From: SIG437 sp045648985
Lineage (GTDB): Bacteria; Bacillota; Clostridia; UBA1381; UBA9506
NCBI GenBank assembly: GCA_045648985.1
Contig: JAZROZ010000037.1
Span: forward strand, 21,581 to 85,580
Direction: 5' to 3'
DNA: 64,000 nucleotides
The notes under the pieces were generated by a model. The model had not been told where the DNA came from. It did no database searches and saw nothing but the letters and a program-made list of their open reading frames with translations. A program made the translations under genes and the position numbers. Shown one piece after another: positions 17,953 to 27,300 of the stretch. Position 1 is the stretch's first letter, and each line of letters starts with the position of its first letter.

Positions 17953-19349
17953 GCTGATACCTTCTTTGCTTTTTCAACTGCCTCATCAATGGTACCAACA
18001 AACAGGAATGCAGATTCAGGCAAATCATCATGCTTTCCTTCTACAATTTCTTTGAAGCCCCTGATTGTTTCAGAAAGCGGAACATAAGTTCCTTCAATAC
18101 CTGTAAATTTTTCTGAAACGTGGAAAGGCTGAGATAAGAATCTTTGTATTTTTCTTGCTCTCTGAACTAATAATTTATCTTCATCGGAAAGCTCATCCAT
18201 ACCCATAATAGCAATGATATCCATAAGCTCCTGATAACGTTGAAGTATTCTTTGAACTTCGCGCGCAACATTGTAGTGCTCCTCACCTAAAATATCAGCT
18301 GATAAAATACGGCTTGTTGATTCAAGTGGGTCAACAGCAGGATAAATACCCTGAGATGCAATGTTTCTTGATAGAACTGTCGTTGCATCGAGGTGTGCAA
18401 AAGTAGTTGCAGGAGCAGGGTCAGTTAAGTCATCAGCAGGTACATAAACTGCCTGTATTGATGTGATAGAGCCTTTTTTTGTTGATGTAATTCTTTCCTG
18501 AAGTGTTCCCATTTCGTTAGCGAGTGTCGGCTGATATCCAACGGCAGACGGCATACGGCCTAAAAGTGCTGAAACCTCAGAGCCTGCCTGTGTAAAGCGG
18601 AAAATATTATCAATAAATAATAAAACGTCCTGACCTTCTTCGTCACGGAAATATTCAGCCATAGTCAAACCTGAAAGACCAACTCTCATTCTTGCACCGG
18701 GTGGCTCGTTCATCTGACCATAAACTAAAGTGGTATTTTTAAGTACGCCGGATTCTTTCATTTCATTATACAGGTCATTACCTTCACGTGTACGTTCCCC
18801 AACACCTGTGAAAACTGAAAGACCGCCGTGTTCTTTGGCAATATTATTTATTAACTCCATAATCAAAACGGTTTTACCAACACCTGCGCCTCCGAAAAGA
18901 CCAATTTTACCGCCCTTTGAATAAGGGCAAATAAGGTCAATGACCTTAATACCTGTTTCAAAAACCTCGGTAGAAGTTGAAAGCTCGTCATAGCTTGGAG
19001 CTTGTCTGTGAATATCCCAACTCTGAGTATTTTCAGGTGATGGAAGATTATCTACAGGTTCACCCAAAACATTAAATATCCTGCCGAGAGTTTCCCTGCC
19101 TACAGGTACGCTTATTGCTTTTTTTGTGTCAGTTACCGGTGTATCTCTTTTAAGTCCGTCTGTTGATGCCATTGCAATACAACGTGCAACATTATCGCCG
19201 ATATGCTGGGCAACTTCAACAGTCAGAGTCTTATCCCCGTTTGGTATTGTTAAAGCATTATATATGGACGGAAGAGAGCCTTCCTCAAAACGAACGTCTA
19301 CGACAGGACCCATAACCTGCGAGATGCGGCCCGTAGCTTTCTCTGACAT
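17949..19349 (-). CDS. atpD: ATP synthase beta subunit
   Basis: Catalytic subunit of F1. 466 residues with the Walker A loop GGAGVGKTVL, the ATPase alpha/beta signature PAVDPLESTSR and the DELSD (DELSEED-type) loop that contacts gamma. Full length. A GGAGG site precedes the ATG. Eighth gene of the atp operon. Confidence 0.98.
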   Translation of the reverse strand: MSEKATGRISQVMGPVVDVRFEEGSLPSIYNALTIPNGDKTLTVEVAQHIGDNVARCIAMASTDGLKRDTPVTDTKKAISVPVGRETLGRIFNVLGEPVDNLPSPENTQSWDIHRQAPSYDELSTSTEVFETGIKVIDLICPYSKGGKIGLFGGAGVGKTVLIMELINNIAKEHGGLSVFTGVGERTREGNDLYNEMKESGVLKNTTLVYGQMNEPPGARMRVGLSGLTMAEYFRDEEGQDVLLFIDNIFRFTQAGSEVSALLGRMPSAVGYQPTLANEMGTLQERITSTKKGSITSIQAVYVPADDLTDPAPATTFAHLDATTVLSRNIASQGIYPAVDPLESTSRILSADILGEEHYNVAREVQRILQRYQELMDIIAIMGMDELSDEDKLLVQRARKIQRFLSQPFHVSEKFTGIEGTYVPLSETIRGFKEIVEGKHDDLPESAFLFVGTIDEAVEKAKKVSA

Positions 19350-19378
19350 TTAAAAACCTCCTTATTACTCCTTTTCGG

Positions 19379-20182
19379 TTATATGCCGCTTCCTGCGACA
19401 ATTTCTGTAAGCTCCTGAGTGATTGCGCCCTGACGCGCTCTGTTATACTGCAATTTAAGGTCATCAATCATCTCTTGTGCGTTCTTTCCTGCGGAATCCA
19501 TAGCAAAGCGTCTGGCTGCAACTTCTGATGCAAAGCTTTCTCTTGCTCTTGAAATAAGTATGCCTGATACATATTCACAAACCGCAGTATTTAAAATTGT
19601 TATTTCATCAGGCTCAAACAAAATACTTCTGTTCTTTACAGATTCGTTTTTTATAAGAGGAAGTACCCAATCAATACATGCGTCCTGAGACATCATAGAA
19701 ACGTACTTTGTGCTTATTATACCGAGTCTGTCATAGATGCCTTCTGCAAACTCATCGCATAGTTTTTTAGCTAAAACATTCGCATCTTCTAAAGAAAAAG
19801 ATTCTGCAAAATACTTCTCGCCACTGAAGCGGTCACAGGCTCTTTTTCCTATTGGAATGAACTCACAATCTTCATAGTCTTTGGAGAGTCTGAAAACATT
19901 AGCATTATATCCGCCTGCCAACCCTCTGTCACCTGCAATTATAACTATTCTTGTTCTTTTTGGCTGACGAGTAGCCATAAAAGGACTTTTTACACATTCT
20001 GCAGACTGGGTAAGCAAACTGACAAGGTTTGTGATTGCTTCTTCATACTGACGACCTTTGCTCATTGCATCTAATGCTTTTCGTATTTTGGAAGATGCAA
20101 CAAGTCCCATAGCTTTAGTAAGGTGCAGGGTAGAATCTACACTTTTTATACGATTACGCAAGGATTTAATATCTGCACTCAA
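19379..20182 (-). CDS. atpG: ATP synthase gamma subunit
   Basis: Rotating central shaft of F1. 267 residues, about 15-20 shorter than usual, with long N-terminal (IKSLRNRIKSVDSTLHLTKAMGLV) and C-terminal coiled-coil helices (MDSAGKNAQEMIDDLKLQYN RARQGAITQEL) and the Rossmann-like middle domain with GDRGLAGGYNANV. It lies 6 bases after atpA. Confidence 0.97.
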   Translation of the reverse strand: MSADIKSLRNRIKSVDSTLHLTKAMGLVASSKIRKALDAMSKGRQYEEAITNLVSLLTQSAECVKSPFMATRQPKRTRIVIIAGDRGLAGGYNANVFRLSKDYEDCEFIPIGKRACDRFSGEKYFAESFSLEDANVLAKKLCDEFAEGIYDRLGIISTKYVSMMSQDACIDWVLPLIKNESVKNRSILFEPDEITILNTAVCEYVSGILISRARESFASEVAARRFAMDSAGKNAQEMIDDLKLQYNRARQGAITQELTEIVAGSGI

Positions 20183-20188
20183 ATCTTA

Positions 20189-21682
20189 TCACCTCTGCAT
20201 TTCAAAAAGGGCTTTTTTGAGTTCTTCTACATCGCTGTCTTCGTAGTAGCCTTCTTCAAAACGAACTAAGAGACTGCTATAATCGTGCTGCAATTTTTCA
20301 AACAAGTTTCTTTCATATTCTTTTACTTTGTTCACAGGCACGTTGTCTAAATATCCGTTAATTACGGCATAAACTATTGCAACCTGACATCCTACTCTGA
20401 CAGGAGCATTTCTGTTTTGCTTTAATACTTCAACTATACGTTCTCCAAGAGCTAAACGAGCCTTAGTATCAGCATCTAAGTCACTTCCGAACTGAGCAAA
20501 AGCCTGAAGTTCTCTGTATTGTGAATATAAAAGCTTAAGCTCTCCTGATACCTTTTTCATAGCCTTAAGCTGTGCGGCACCGCCAACACGGCTAACAGAG
20601 ATACCGGGGTTTATAGCGGGCATAATACCTGCATGGAAAAGCTCAGTTTCTAAGAATATCTGACCGTCTGTTATTGAAATAACGTTAGTCGGGATATATG
20701 CAGAAACGTCGCCTGCCTGAGTTTCAATGATAGGAAGTGCTGTAATTGAGCCGCCGCCATACTGTGGTGCAACGCAAGCCGCTCTTTCTAATAAACGTGA
20801 GTGGAGATAAAAGACATCACCTGGATATGCCTCACGTCCTGGTGGACGGCGGATAAGGAGAGATAATGCTCTGTATGCCACTGCATGCTTTGATAAATCA
20901 TCATATATAATCAGTACATCTTTTCCTTGCTCACGGAAAAATTCAGCCATAGCACAGCCTGAGTACGGTGCAACATATTGAAGTGGGGCAGACTCAGATG
21001 CTGATGCAGAAACAATTATTGTATATTCCATAGCACCGTTTTTTGTAAGCTCATTTGCAAGCTGTACAACGGATGTACTTTTCTGCCCTATAGCAACGTA
21101 AATACAGATTACGTCTGTATTTTTCTGGTTAATGATTGTATCTATAGCGATTTCTGTCTTTCCTGTCTGTCGGTCACCAATAATAAGCTCACGCTGACCT
21201 CTGCCAATTGGAATCATACTGTCAATGGCCTTAATACCCGTTTGCAGAGGTACGGAAACACCTTGTCTTTCAATAATGCCGGGAGCTTCCGATTCGATGG
21301 GACGCACATCAGTTGATAAAATAGGACCTTTCCCGTCTATGGGATTACCCAATGCATCTACAACGCGACCTAAAAAAGCTTCACCAACAGGAACAGATAA
21401 AACCTTTCCCGTTCTTTTTACAACTGTGCCCTCACGGATAGCATTTGAATCTGACAAAAGAGCGACAGAAACAGTTTCATCCTCTAAGTTCTGTGCCATG
21501 CCAAAGCTACCATCTTCAAACTCCAAAAGCTCAGACGCCATACATTCCCTAAGGCCGTAAACTCTTGCGATGCCATCTCCGACTAATATTACAGTGCCCG
21601 TTTCACGCATTTCGGTACGCGAATTATAATTTTTAATTTGTTCTTTTATGATACTTGAAATTTCTTCAGCTTTTGTACTCAT
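20189..21682 (-). CDS. atpA: ATP synthase alpha subunit
   Basis: Non-catalytic nucleotide-binding subunit of F1. 497 residues with Walker A GDRQTGKTEIAI and the signature PAINPGISVSR. The N-terminal helix that binds delta is present. It overlaps atpH by 4 bases (ATGA), implying translational coupling. Confidence 0.98.
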   Translation of the reverse strand: MSTKAEEISSIIKEQIKNYNSRTEMRETGTVILVGDGIARVYGLRECMASELLEFEDGSFGMAQNLEDETVSVALLSDSNAIREGTVVKRTGKVLSVPVGEAFLGRVVDALGNPIDGKGPILSTDVRPIESEAPGIIERQGVSVPLQTGIKAIDSMIPIGRGQRELIIGDRQTGKTEIAIDTIINQKNTDVICIYVAIGQKSTSVVQLANELTKNGAMEYTIIVSASASESAPLQYVAPYSGCAMAEFFREQGKDVLIIYDDLSKHAVAYRALSLLIRRPPGREAYPGDVFYLHSRLLERAACVAPQYGGGSITALPIIETQAGDVSAYIPTNVISITDGQIFLETELFHAGIMPAINPGISVSRVGGAAQLKAMKKVSGELKLLYSQYRELQAFAQFGSDLDADTKARLALGERIVEVLKQNRNAPVRVGCQVAIVYAVINGYLDNVPVNKVKEYERNLFEKLQHDYSSLLVRFEEGYYEDSDVEELKKALFEMQR

Positions 21683-22212
21683 CTGCTTATCACATCCTTT
21701 ACCTTATGCAGATGGTGCTTTATGCTTCCGTCGATGACTTTTCCGTCAAGCTCGACTATCATACCGCCCATCAGTGATTTGTCAACAGAACATTCTAAAA
21801 TAACAGAACGCCCGCTTATTTTTTCAAGTTTTTCTTGAAGTTTTACTTTTTCTTCTTCTGTAAGTTCTAAAGCACTTTTAACATATGCGATTGTTTTCTT
21901 TTCATAAAAATCAAGAATTTTTTTATACTCTTTTATGCAAGCCATCAAACTTGATATATGACCACGCTCACACAAAAGCTTCACAAAAGAGAGAACATAC
22001 TCAGGCAAAGCTTTAGAAAAAGCTTCGTCTAAAGCACTAAGCCTTTCATTTATTGGCACCTGAGGACTTGACAGAAAATCAAGATACTCGGGATTATCTG
22101 AGATTGCATTATTTACTACAGAAAGAGCTTTTTCATATTCTTTTTCTTTTGAGTTCTCTTTTGCAAGCATAAAAAGAGCCTGTGAATATTCTTTACTTAT
22201 TTCCATCATCAT
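21679..22212 (-). CDS. atpH: ATP synthase delta subunit
   Basis: Peripheral-stalk subunit (OSCP family) that joins the b stalk to the top of alpha. About 177 residues with the typical helical N-domain (YSQALFMLAKENS) and the C-terminal region GGMIVELDGKVIDGSIKHHL. Three consecutive ATGs (22212, 22209, 22206) follow AGGTG and any could be used. The gene start overlaps the end of atpF by about 20 bases. Confidence 0.94.
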   Translation of the reverse strand: MMMEISKEYSQALFMLAKENSKEKEYEKALSVVNNAISDNPEYLDFLSSPQVPINERLSALDEAFSKALPEYVLSFVKLLCERGHISSLMACIKEYKKILDFYEKKTIAYVKSALELTEEEKVKLQEKLEKISGRSVILECSVDKSLMGGMIVELDGKVIDGSIKHHLHKVKDVISR

Positions 22213-22708
22213 TATCACCTATTTTCTCAATAAAAGAATCAATCAGTGTTCGATGGTCTTGCTCGTTTATTTCGCGAGAAAGCAGTTTCTCTGTTAAAAC
22301 TGCAGAAACATCCACGATTTCGCGCTTAATATCCTCTTCTGCCTTTTTACGCTCGAGCTCAGCATCAAGTTCTGCCTGCCTAAGTATAGAATCAGCCTTT
22401 TTGTTTGCTTCTTCAATAATTTTGTCGCTTCTTTTTAATGCAGTTTCTGATGCCTTAGAAATAATATCGTCTGCTTCAACTCCGGCGTTTTTAAGCTTTT
22501 CTTCCCAATTTGCTCTGTTTTGCTCAGCCTTCACTTGTGCATCTTTGGCAAACTCATATTGCTCATTTATTGTTTGCTCCCTTTTTAAAAGCATATTTTT
22601 AACAGGTTTAAAAAGAAAATACTTTATTATCAGAAAAAGTAGTAAAAGATTTAAAAGTGCAATTATAATCTGCCACAAATTGACAGATATGACATCTAGT
22701 GTTTGCAT
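22193..22708 (-). CDS. atpF: ATP synthase b subunit
   Basis: Membrane-anchored peripheral stalk. 171 residues: one N-terminal membrane helix (about 8-32, LWQIIIALLNLLLLFLIIKY) and a long charged coiled coil rich in Ala, Glu and Lys. A single b gene is present, so the stalk is a homodimer. Confidence 0.95.
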   Translation of the reverse strand: MQTLDVISVNLWQIIIALLNLLLLFLIIKYFLFKPVKNMLLKREQTINEQYEFAKDAQVKAEQNRANWEEKLKNAGVEADDIISKASETALKRSDKIIEEANKKADSILRQAELDAELERKKAEEDIKREIVDVSAVLTEKLLSREINEQDHRTLIDSFIEKIGDNDDGNK

Positions 22709-22732
22709 TGTTTCACATCCTGACTTTTTCCA

Positions 22733-23020
22733 TTATAATCCTATTGTTTTTATAAGAATGTTTACTAAAAGATTTGGTGCAACAAAAATAAGCAGTATAG
22801 CAATAACTAAGGCGTAAAGACCTGTTGTTTCAGCGATAGCACAACCCATAAGCATTGTTGTTGTAACATCACCTTTACATTCAGGCTGCCGGCCTATAGC
22901 CTCACATGCTTTAGCAACGGCGTTACCTTCACCGATACCAGGGCCGATACCTGCTATCATCGCCGTTCCTGCACCAAGTGCACAACATCCTAAAATAATA
23001 CCTACTGCGATTTCTAACAT
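22733..23020 (-). CDS. atpE: ATP synthase c subunit with two-carboxylate Na+-type site
   Basis: Proteolipid rotor-ring subunit, 95 residues, two hydrophobic helices joined by the polar loop RQPE. The ion-site residues are Na+-like. By alignment to Ilyobacter tartaricus c (Q32, V63, E65, S66, Y70) this protein has E31, I62, E64, T65 and Y69. A Glu on both helices is the two-carboxylate arrangement described for the Na+-driven Fusobacterium nucleatum rotor. I start at the ATG at 23020 (GGAGG 8 bases upstream); an earlier ATG would put the ribosome site inside the gene. Confidence 0.96.
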   Translation of the reverse strand: MLEIAVGIILGCCALGAGTAMIAGIGPGIGEGNAVAKACEAIGRQPECKGDVTTTMLMGCAIAETTGLYALVIAILLIFVAPNLLVNILIKTIGL

Positions 23021-23021
23021 T

Positions 23022-23933
23022 TTAATTACCTCCAATGTTTTTGTTTAATAATTTATTTTGTTTTTTAATTTTTCTTTTCTCGAACTCTAAAGCAGGGAAC
23101 CCGCCTGATATATAGAGCATAGTAAGCATCGCAAAAATGTATGCCTGCAAAAGTCCGCTGAACACATCAAAATATATTGATAAGACAGCTGGAAGACCTA
23201 TTTGCAGAAGCGGAAAATTTGCAACCGCGTCAGGAAACCATGAAAGTAAAATTTTCGATAATCCCTGAAGACCTGTTGCAACTAAAACAGAAATAACAGA
23301 GCCTGATAAAACATTTCCGTAATGACGAAAAGCCATTGATATTGGTGTTGCAACTTCGCTTATAATATTTAAAGGTGCCAAAAAAGGCACAGGATCACCA
23401 AAGCCTTTTATATACTGCAGCGGGCCACATTTGAACTTATAATAAGTTATAAGAATAAAAACTAAAATCGCCCAGCCACCAACAATATTTATATCTGATG
23501 TAGGGGGATATAAGCCTAAAAGAGATATTAAGCTTGAAAAGGCCGAGAGAGCAAGAATTGCTGCAATAAAAGGTCCATAGCCTTTAAAATATTTTCCCAT
23601 ATTGTTAGCAGTAAGATTTTCTGCCTGTTGCACAAGCCATTCTGCTATAAGTTGTCTTTTCATGTTTGCTTTTTCAGTAAGTCCGTGAGAAAGAAAAAGA
23701 CAAAGGCCTAGAATTGTAATCGTAACAAATAACGAATTTAGCTGGGATTCAGTAATCGGCAAATTCTGGATAGGCATCGGTATGGTAAAGTAAACTTGTG
23801 CACCCGTTATTGATATTCCGTCGGATATGGGTTTAGTAAGTATTTTTATGACCATTCCACACAAAAGAGGAAGAATCATCATAAGAATATAAAATATATC
23901 TATAATTTTAAAGAATAAGCGTTTCTTTTTCAT
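23022..23933 (-). CDS. atpB: ATP synthase a subunit
   Basis: Membrane stator subunit forming the two ion half-channels. 303 residues with five to six helices. The essential arginine facing the c ring is R203 in AFRHYGNVLSG. The ATG at 23933 follows AAGGAG; the TTG one codon earlier is less likely. One base separates its stop from the atpE start. Confidence 0.96.
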   Translation of the reverse strand: MKKKRLFFKIIDIFYILMMILPLLCGMVIKILTKPISDGISITGAQVYFTIPMPIQNLPITESQLNSLFVTITILGLCLFLSHGLTEKANMKRQLIAEWLVQQAENLTANNMGKYFKGYGPFIAAILALSAFSSLISLLGLYPPTSDINIVGGWAILVFILITYYKFKCGPLQYIKGFGDPVPFLAPLNIISEVATPISMAFRHYGNVLSGSVISVLVATGLQGLSKILLSWFPDAVANFPLLQIGLPAVLSIYFDVFSGLLQAYIFAMLTMLYISGGFPALEFEKRKIKKQNKLLNKNIGGN

Positions 23934-23945
23934 CAAAATAACTCC

Positions 23946-24329
23946 TTAAAATCTTTTATCAAACAAAGGACGCAGCATTATTGCTATACGTGGGAAAAAG
24001 TGCGGTATAATGCTTGCTAAAGTGTTAAAACAGGGAAGAGCCACTCCTAAAATGATAACTAAAAACAACATTAAGCTCCTATATGTATGAGAAAGTTTAA
24101 TCGTTTTTTTAGCTTCAAGCTCGTCCTTCTCAACAGAGATTTGAACTCCTATGCCCATTAACAAGAAATTGATAACCGCAAAAAAACCTGACAAGAGATT
24201 TCCTAGTAATATAGTATAGTCCCAAGTTCTGAATACTAAAAAAACGGCTTGCATTAAAACACTTAGTATAATAACAAAAGCTGTAATATATAAAGTTTCA
24301 CGTTTTACAGTATCGTTTATTCTTATCAT
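23946..24329 (-). CDS. ATP synthase subunit I (AtpI-like)
   Basis: A 127-residue protein with four predicted membrane helices, first in the atp operon, as is usual for the small AtpI/ATP-synthase-I proteins that aid c-ring assembly or ion supply. Identification rests on position, size and topology; the sequence itself is weakly conserved. The ATG at 24329 is chosen because AAGGGGA precedes it. Confidence 0.75.
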   Translation of the reverse strand: MIRINDTVKRETLYITAFVIILSVLMQAVFLVFRTWDYTILLGNLLSGFFAVINFLLMGIGVQISVEKDELEAKKTIKLSHTYRSLMLFLVIILGVALPCFNTLASIIPHFFPRIAIMLRPLFDKRF

Positions 24330-24369
24330 AAACAAATATTTCCCCTTATACCATAATGTAACAATATAT

Positions 24370-24398
24370 ATTATAATAGTAAAGGGAGTAAAAGTCAA
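24370..24398 (-). promoter_or_regulatory. Promoter of the atp operon
   Basis: Minus strand TTGACT, 17-base spacer, TATAAT, about 40 bases upstream of the AtpI-like gene. Confidence 0.8.
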
Positions 24399-24599
24399 TA
24401 AAAATACACTTATTTTTTGTTTCTTTATTGCTTTTATACACACATTTAGAAATTACCAGAAATTGTGCGTTGATTTTTGTTCCCTGCTATAGTATCATAT
24501 TATTTGTGGTTGACATAACAACGAAACGATAACGAATTTGACATCATGATAGTATCGTTAGTTTTCTTATATTATGACACTTTAACAAGGAGGTGGCTT

Positions 24600-24680
24600 G
24601 TGATTTTTGCAAAGCTTGGCTTTGACAACCACAAAATGAGAGAAAAATATTTAGGAGGAAACAAAAATGACTATGTCTAA
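24600..24680 (+). CDS. Possible 26-residue leader peptide before the SLH gene
   Basis: A GTG-started reading frame with an excellent AAGGAGGTG site 5 bases upstream that otherwise has no gene to serve. It encodes MIFAKLGFDNHKMREKYLG... and ends 14 bases inside the SLH protein gene, in another frame, after passing through that gene's AGGAGG site. A perfect hairpin CAAAGC-TTG-GCTTTG (24610-24624) lies in it. Also TTTGTGGTTG at 24503-24512 is complementary to CAACCACAAA at 24626-24635. It may be a translation-coupling leader, or the good ribosome site may be a relic. Confidence 0.35.
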   Translation: MIFAKLGFDNHKMREKYLGGNKNDYV

Positions 24681-27258
24681 AAAAATGGCTGCAATAGTAT
24701 TGACATTGATAATGACAGTAAGTATGGCAGTTCAGAGTTTTGCATCCCTCCCTTCAGATGCAGTTGGCTCAAAACATGAAGAAGCTATAGAAACACTTGG
24801 CGCTTTAGATATTATGATTGGTGATGCAGAAACAGGGTTATTTAGACCTAATGAAAGCATCAAGCGTTCAGAGTTTGCAAAGGTTGCTGTTGAAGCTATG
24901 GGACTTGGGGACCTGGCAGAAAGCTCACAGGGAAAGACAAAATATCCTGACGTTGTGGATAATCACTGGGCATCAGGATATATCAATATTGCAACTCAGC
25001 AGGGTGTTGTAATTGGTGACGATGAAAATAATTTCCGTCCTGATGATTCAATCACTTATGCAGAGGCAATGACAATCTTAGTAAGAATAATCGGGCATGA
25101 GCCTGCAGCACTTAACAAGGGTGGATTCCCTAATGGTTATGTTTCAGTAGGTACTCAGAACGGTATTGCAAAAAATGCTGTAGCAAATGATAATGAACCT
25201 GTATCAAGAGGTGTTGTTGCTCAGATGACATTTAATGCATTAACAGTAAAGATGATGGAGCAGACAGGCTTTGGTTCAAATGAGAAATATGAAGTTGTTG
25301 ATAAAACATTACTTTATGATGTATTAGGTGTTTCAAAACTCACAGGTCAGATTACAGCAATAGGGCAAAGCAGTTTAACAGGTACAAGCAACTTAAAAGA
25401 TAATCAGGTAAGAATCGGTGAAAACGTTTATTATGTTTCTGATAAAGCAATCGCCGCTATCCGTAATCTTTTAGGTTATAATGTAACTTATTATTCTCTG
25501 GAAGAAGATGACGGTGATAATACAGTTTTACTTGCAAGACCTACTAAAAATTTAAACCACGATGTAACAATCCAGACTGAGAATGTTCACTCAGCTGTGC
25601 AGACAGAAACTACTCTTTTAAAATACTGGATTAATAAAGAAACAGATAAAAACCCACAGGAGCTTACAATTGCTGCTGATGCTAAGATGATATTTAACGG
25701 TAAACCGATTTCATTCTCAACATCAGAGCTCACACCACAGTCGGGTAAAATCACAGTTTTAGATGCTGATAACGATGATATTTATGATATCGTATTTGTA
25801 ACATCATATGAAAACTATGTTGTAGAAGAAGTTATAGAAACATCTAACCGTGTAACAGACAAATACGGCAAACCATCACTCGTACTTGACCCTGAAGATA
25901 AAGATGTTAATTTCGTAATCACAAAAAGCTCACAGGTTATCGAGCTTTCCGATTTAGTAGAATGGAACGTTTTAAGTGTTGCTAAGAGTAAGGACTCTTC
26001 AATCATCGTAGTAAACGTTTCAGCTGAATCAGTAACAGGTAAAGTAACAGAGAAAAAAGATGACGAAAGAACAATAGGCGGCAAAAAATATAAAATTGCT
26101 AAAAGCTATGAAAATGATATAAACTTAGGCGACGAAGGCACATTCTACCTTGATATAGAAGGAAAAATTGCAGCAGTAGATGCAAGCAAGACTCTTTCTT
26201 CTAACTACGCATACGCAGTAGCAGGCGGAGTGACAACAGGCTTTGATAAGGTTTTGGAAATCAAAATCTTTGATAAAGAGGGAAAAACAGTTGTTTTAAA
26301 ATCAGGTGAGAAAATCAAATTAAACGGTACAAGCGGAAAAACACCTGCAGAGGTTTTTGATGCACTTTCTGACTCAAACGACGATTTTGTGCCTCAGCTT
26401 ATAACATTTGAAACAAATTCAGACGGTGTTCTTTCACAGATAAACACTGCTGTTGATAAAACAGGAACAGGTGAAGTAAATAAATCATCCTTTACCTTAA
26501 ACGTTAAAGACAGCTTAACTTATAAAGAGGCTTCTAAAAAGCTTGGAAGCTACAATGTAGACGAAAACACAATCGTATTTGATATCCCTGCAGGTAAAAC
26601 AGATACAGAGGATTTTTCAATCGAGGATATGTCAATCTTTGAAGATAAAACAGAATACGACGTATCAATCTACGATTTGGGCGAAGATTTAACAGCAAAA
26701 GTAGTCATTGTAACAAATTCACAGGGCGTAGCAAACTTAGACGGCTCTATGGTAATCGTTGATACAATCGCAGTTACAACAAATGACTCAAATGAACTCA
26801 TCGATAAACTTTACGGATATCAGAATGGCGAGAAGGTTTCATTTGAAACTGAAGAAACAGGAATTTTAGTAAATGGAGATGGCGAGGAACTCAAAACAGG
26901 TGATGTTATTCAGGTAAGAACAAATGCAAAAGGTGAAATCCAGAGCATAAGAGTTTTATTTGAAGCAGCTGATAAGGGAACTGAATCATCAACAACAATT
27001 TCTGACGACCTTCAGATAGTATATGGTAAAGTTGCAAAGAAATTTGCAAACTCTATAAACGTAACAGTAAATGGTGGCGCAGTAACTAACTACGCAATTT
27101 CGAATGCAACGGTTTATGAGCTTAACACAGCGAAAACCACTAATGCCATCAAGGTTGTTACACCGGGAGACATCCCGCAATATGACGAACTTGACGCAAG
27201 CAGAGTATTAATAAGAATCTATAAAGATGAAGTCAAGGAAATCGTTATAGTAAAATAA
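24667..27258 (+). CDS. S-layer-homology (SLH) domain surface protein
   Basis: An 863-residue exported protein with a Sec signal peptide (residues 1-26, ending VQSFA). Three SLH modules follow (about 30-85, 92-150, 152-205; e.g. FRPNESIKRSEFAKVAVEAMG and FRPDDSITYAEAMTILVRIIG), then about 650 residues of beta-rich, Asp/Lys/Thr-rich sequence with no recognised catalytic domain. SLH modules bind pyruvylated secondary cell-wall polymer, so this is a wall-anchored protein, plausibly the S-layer or a major surface protein. Strong AGGAGG site, stand-alone gene. Confidence 0.9.
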   Translation: MTMSKKMAAIVLTLIMTVSMAVQSFASLPSDAVGSKHEEAIETLGALDIMIGDAETGLFRPNESIKRSEFAKVAVEAMGLGDLAESSQGKTKYPDVVDNHWASGYINIATQQGVVIGDDENNFRPDDSITYAEAMTILVRIIGHEPAALNKGGFPNGYVSVGTQNGIAKNAVANDNEPVSRGVVAQMTFNALTVKMMEQTGFGSNEKYEVVDKTLLYDVLGVSKLTGQITAIGQSSLTGTSNLKDNQVRIGENVYYVSDKAIAAIRNLLGYNVTYYSLEEDDGDNTVLLARPTKNLNHDVTIQTENVHSAVQTETTLLKYWINKETDKNPQELTIAADAKMIFNGKPISFSTSELTPQSGKITVLDADNDDIYDIVFVTSYENYVVEEVIETSNRVTDKYGKPSLVLDPEDKDVNFVITKSSQVIELSDLVEWNVLSVAKSKDSSIIVVNVSAESVTGKVTEKKDDERTIGGKKYKIAKSYENDINLGDEGTFYLDIEGKIAAVDASKTLSSNYAYAVAGGVTTGFDKVLEIKIFDKEGKTVVLKSGEKIKLNGTSGKTPAEVFDALSDSNDDFVPQLITFETNSDGVLSQINTAVDKTGTGEVNKSSFTLNVKDSLTYKEASKKLGSYNVDENTIVFDIPAGKTDTEDFSIEDMSIFEDKTEYDVSIYDLGEDLTAKVVIVTNSQGVANLDGSMVIVDTIAVTTNDSNELIDKLYGYQNGEKVSFETEETGILVNGDGEELKTGDVIQVRTNAKGEIQSIRVLFEAADKGTESSTTISDDLQIVYGKVAKKFANSINVTVNGGAVTNYAISNATVYELNTAKTTNAIKVVTPGDIPQYDELDASRVLIRIYKDEVKEIVIVK

Positions 27259-27300
27259 TCAGCCGACCAACCAAAAAAATATATCACTCAACCTCCGCAA

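Noticed and set aside
22182..22817. A 211-residue Ser-rich plus-strand frame over atpF/atpE
   Set aside because: Antisense shadow spanning two well-supported genes and their gap.
24510..24573. A sigma-A promoter for the SLH gene using TTGACA at 24510 or 24538
   Set aside because: No acceptable -10 box at 16-18 bases from either; the TATATT at 24568 is 24 bases from the nearer one.
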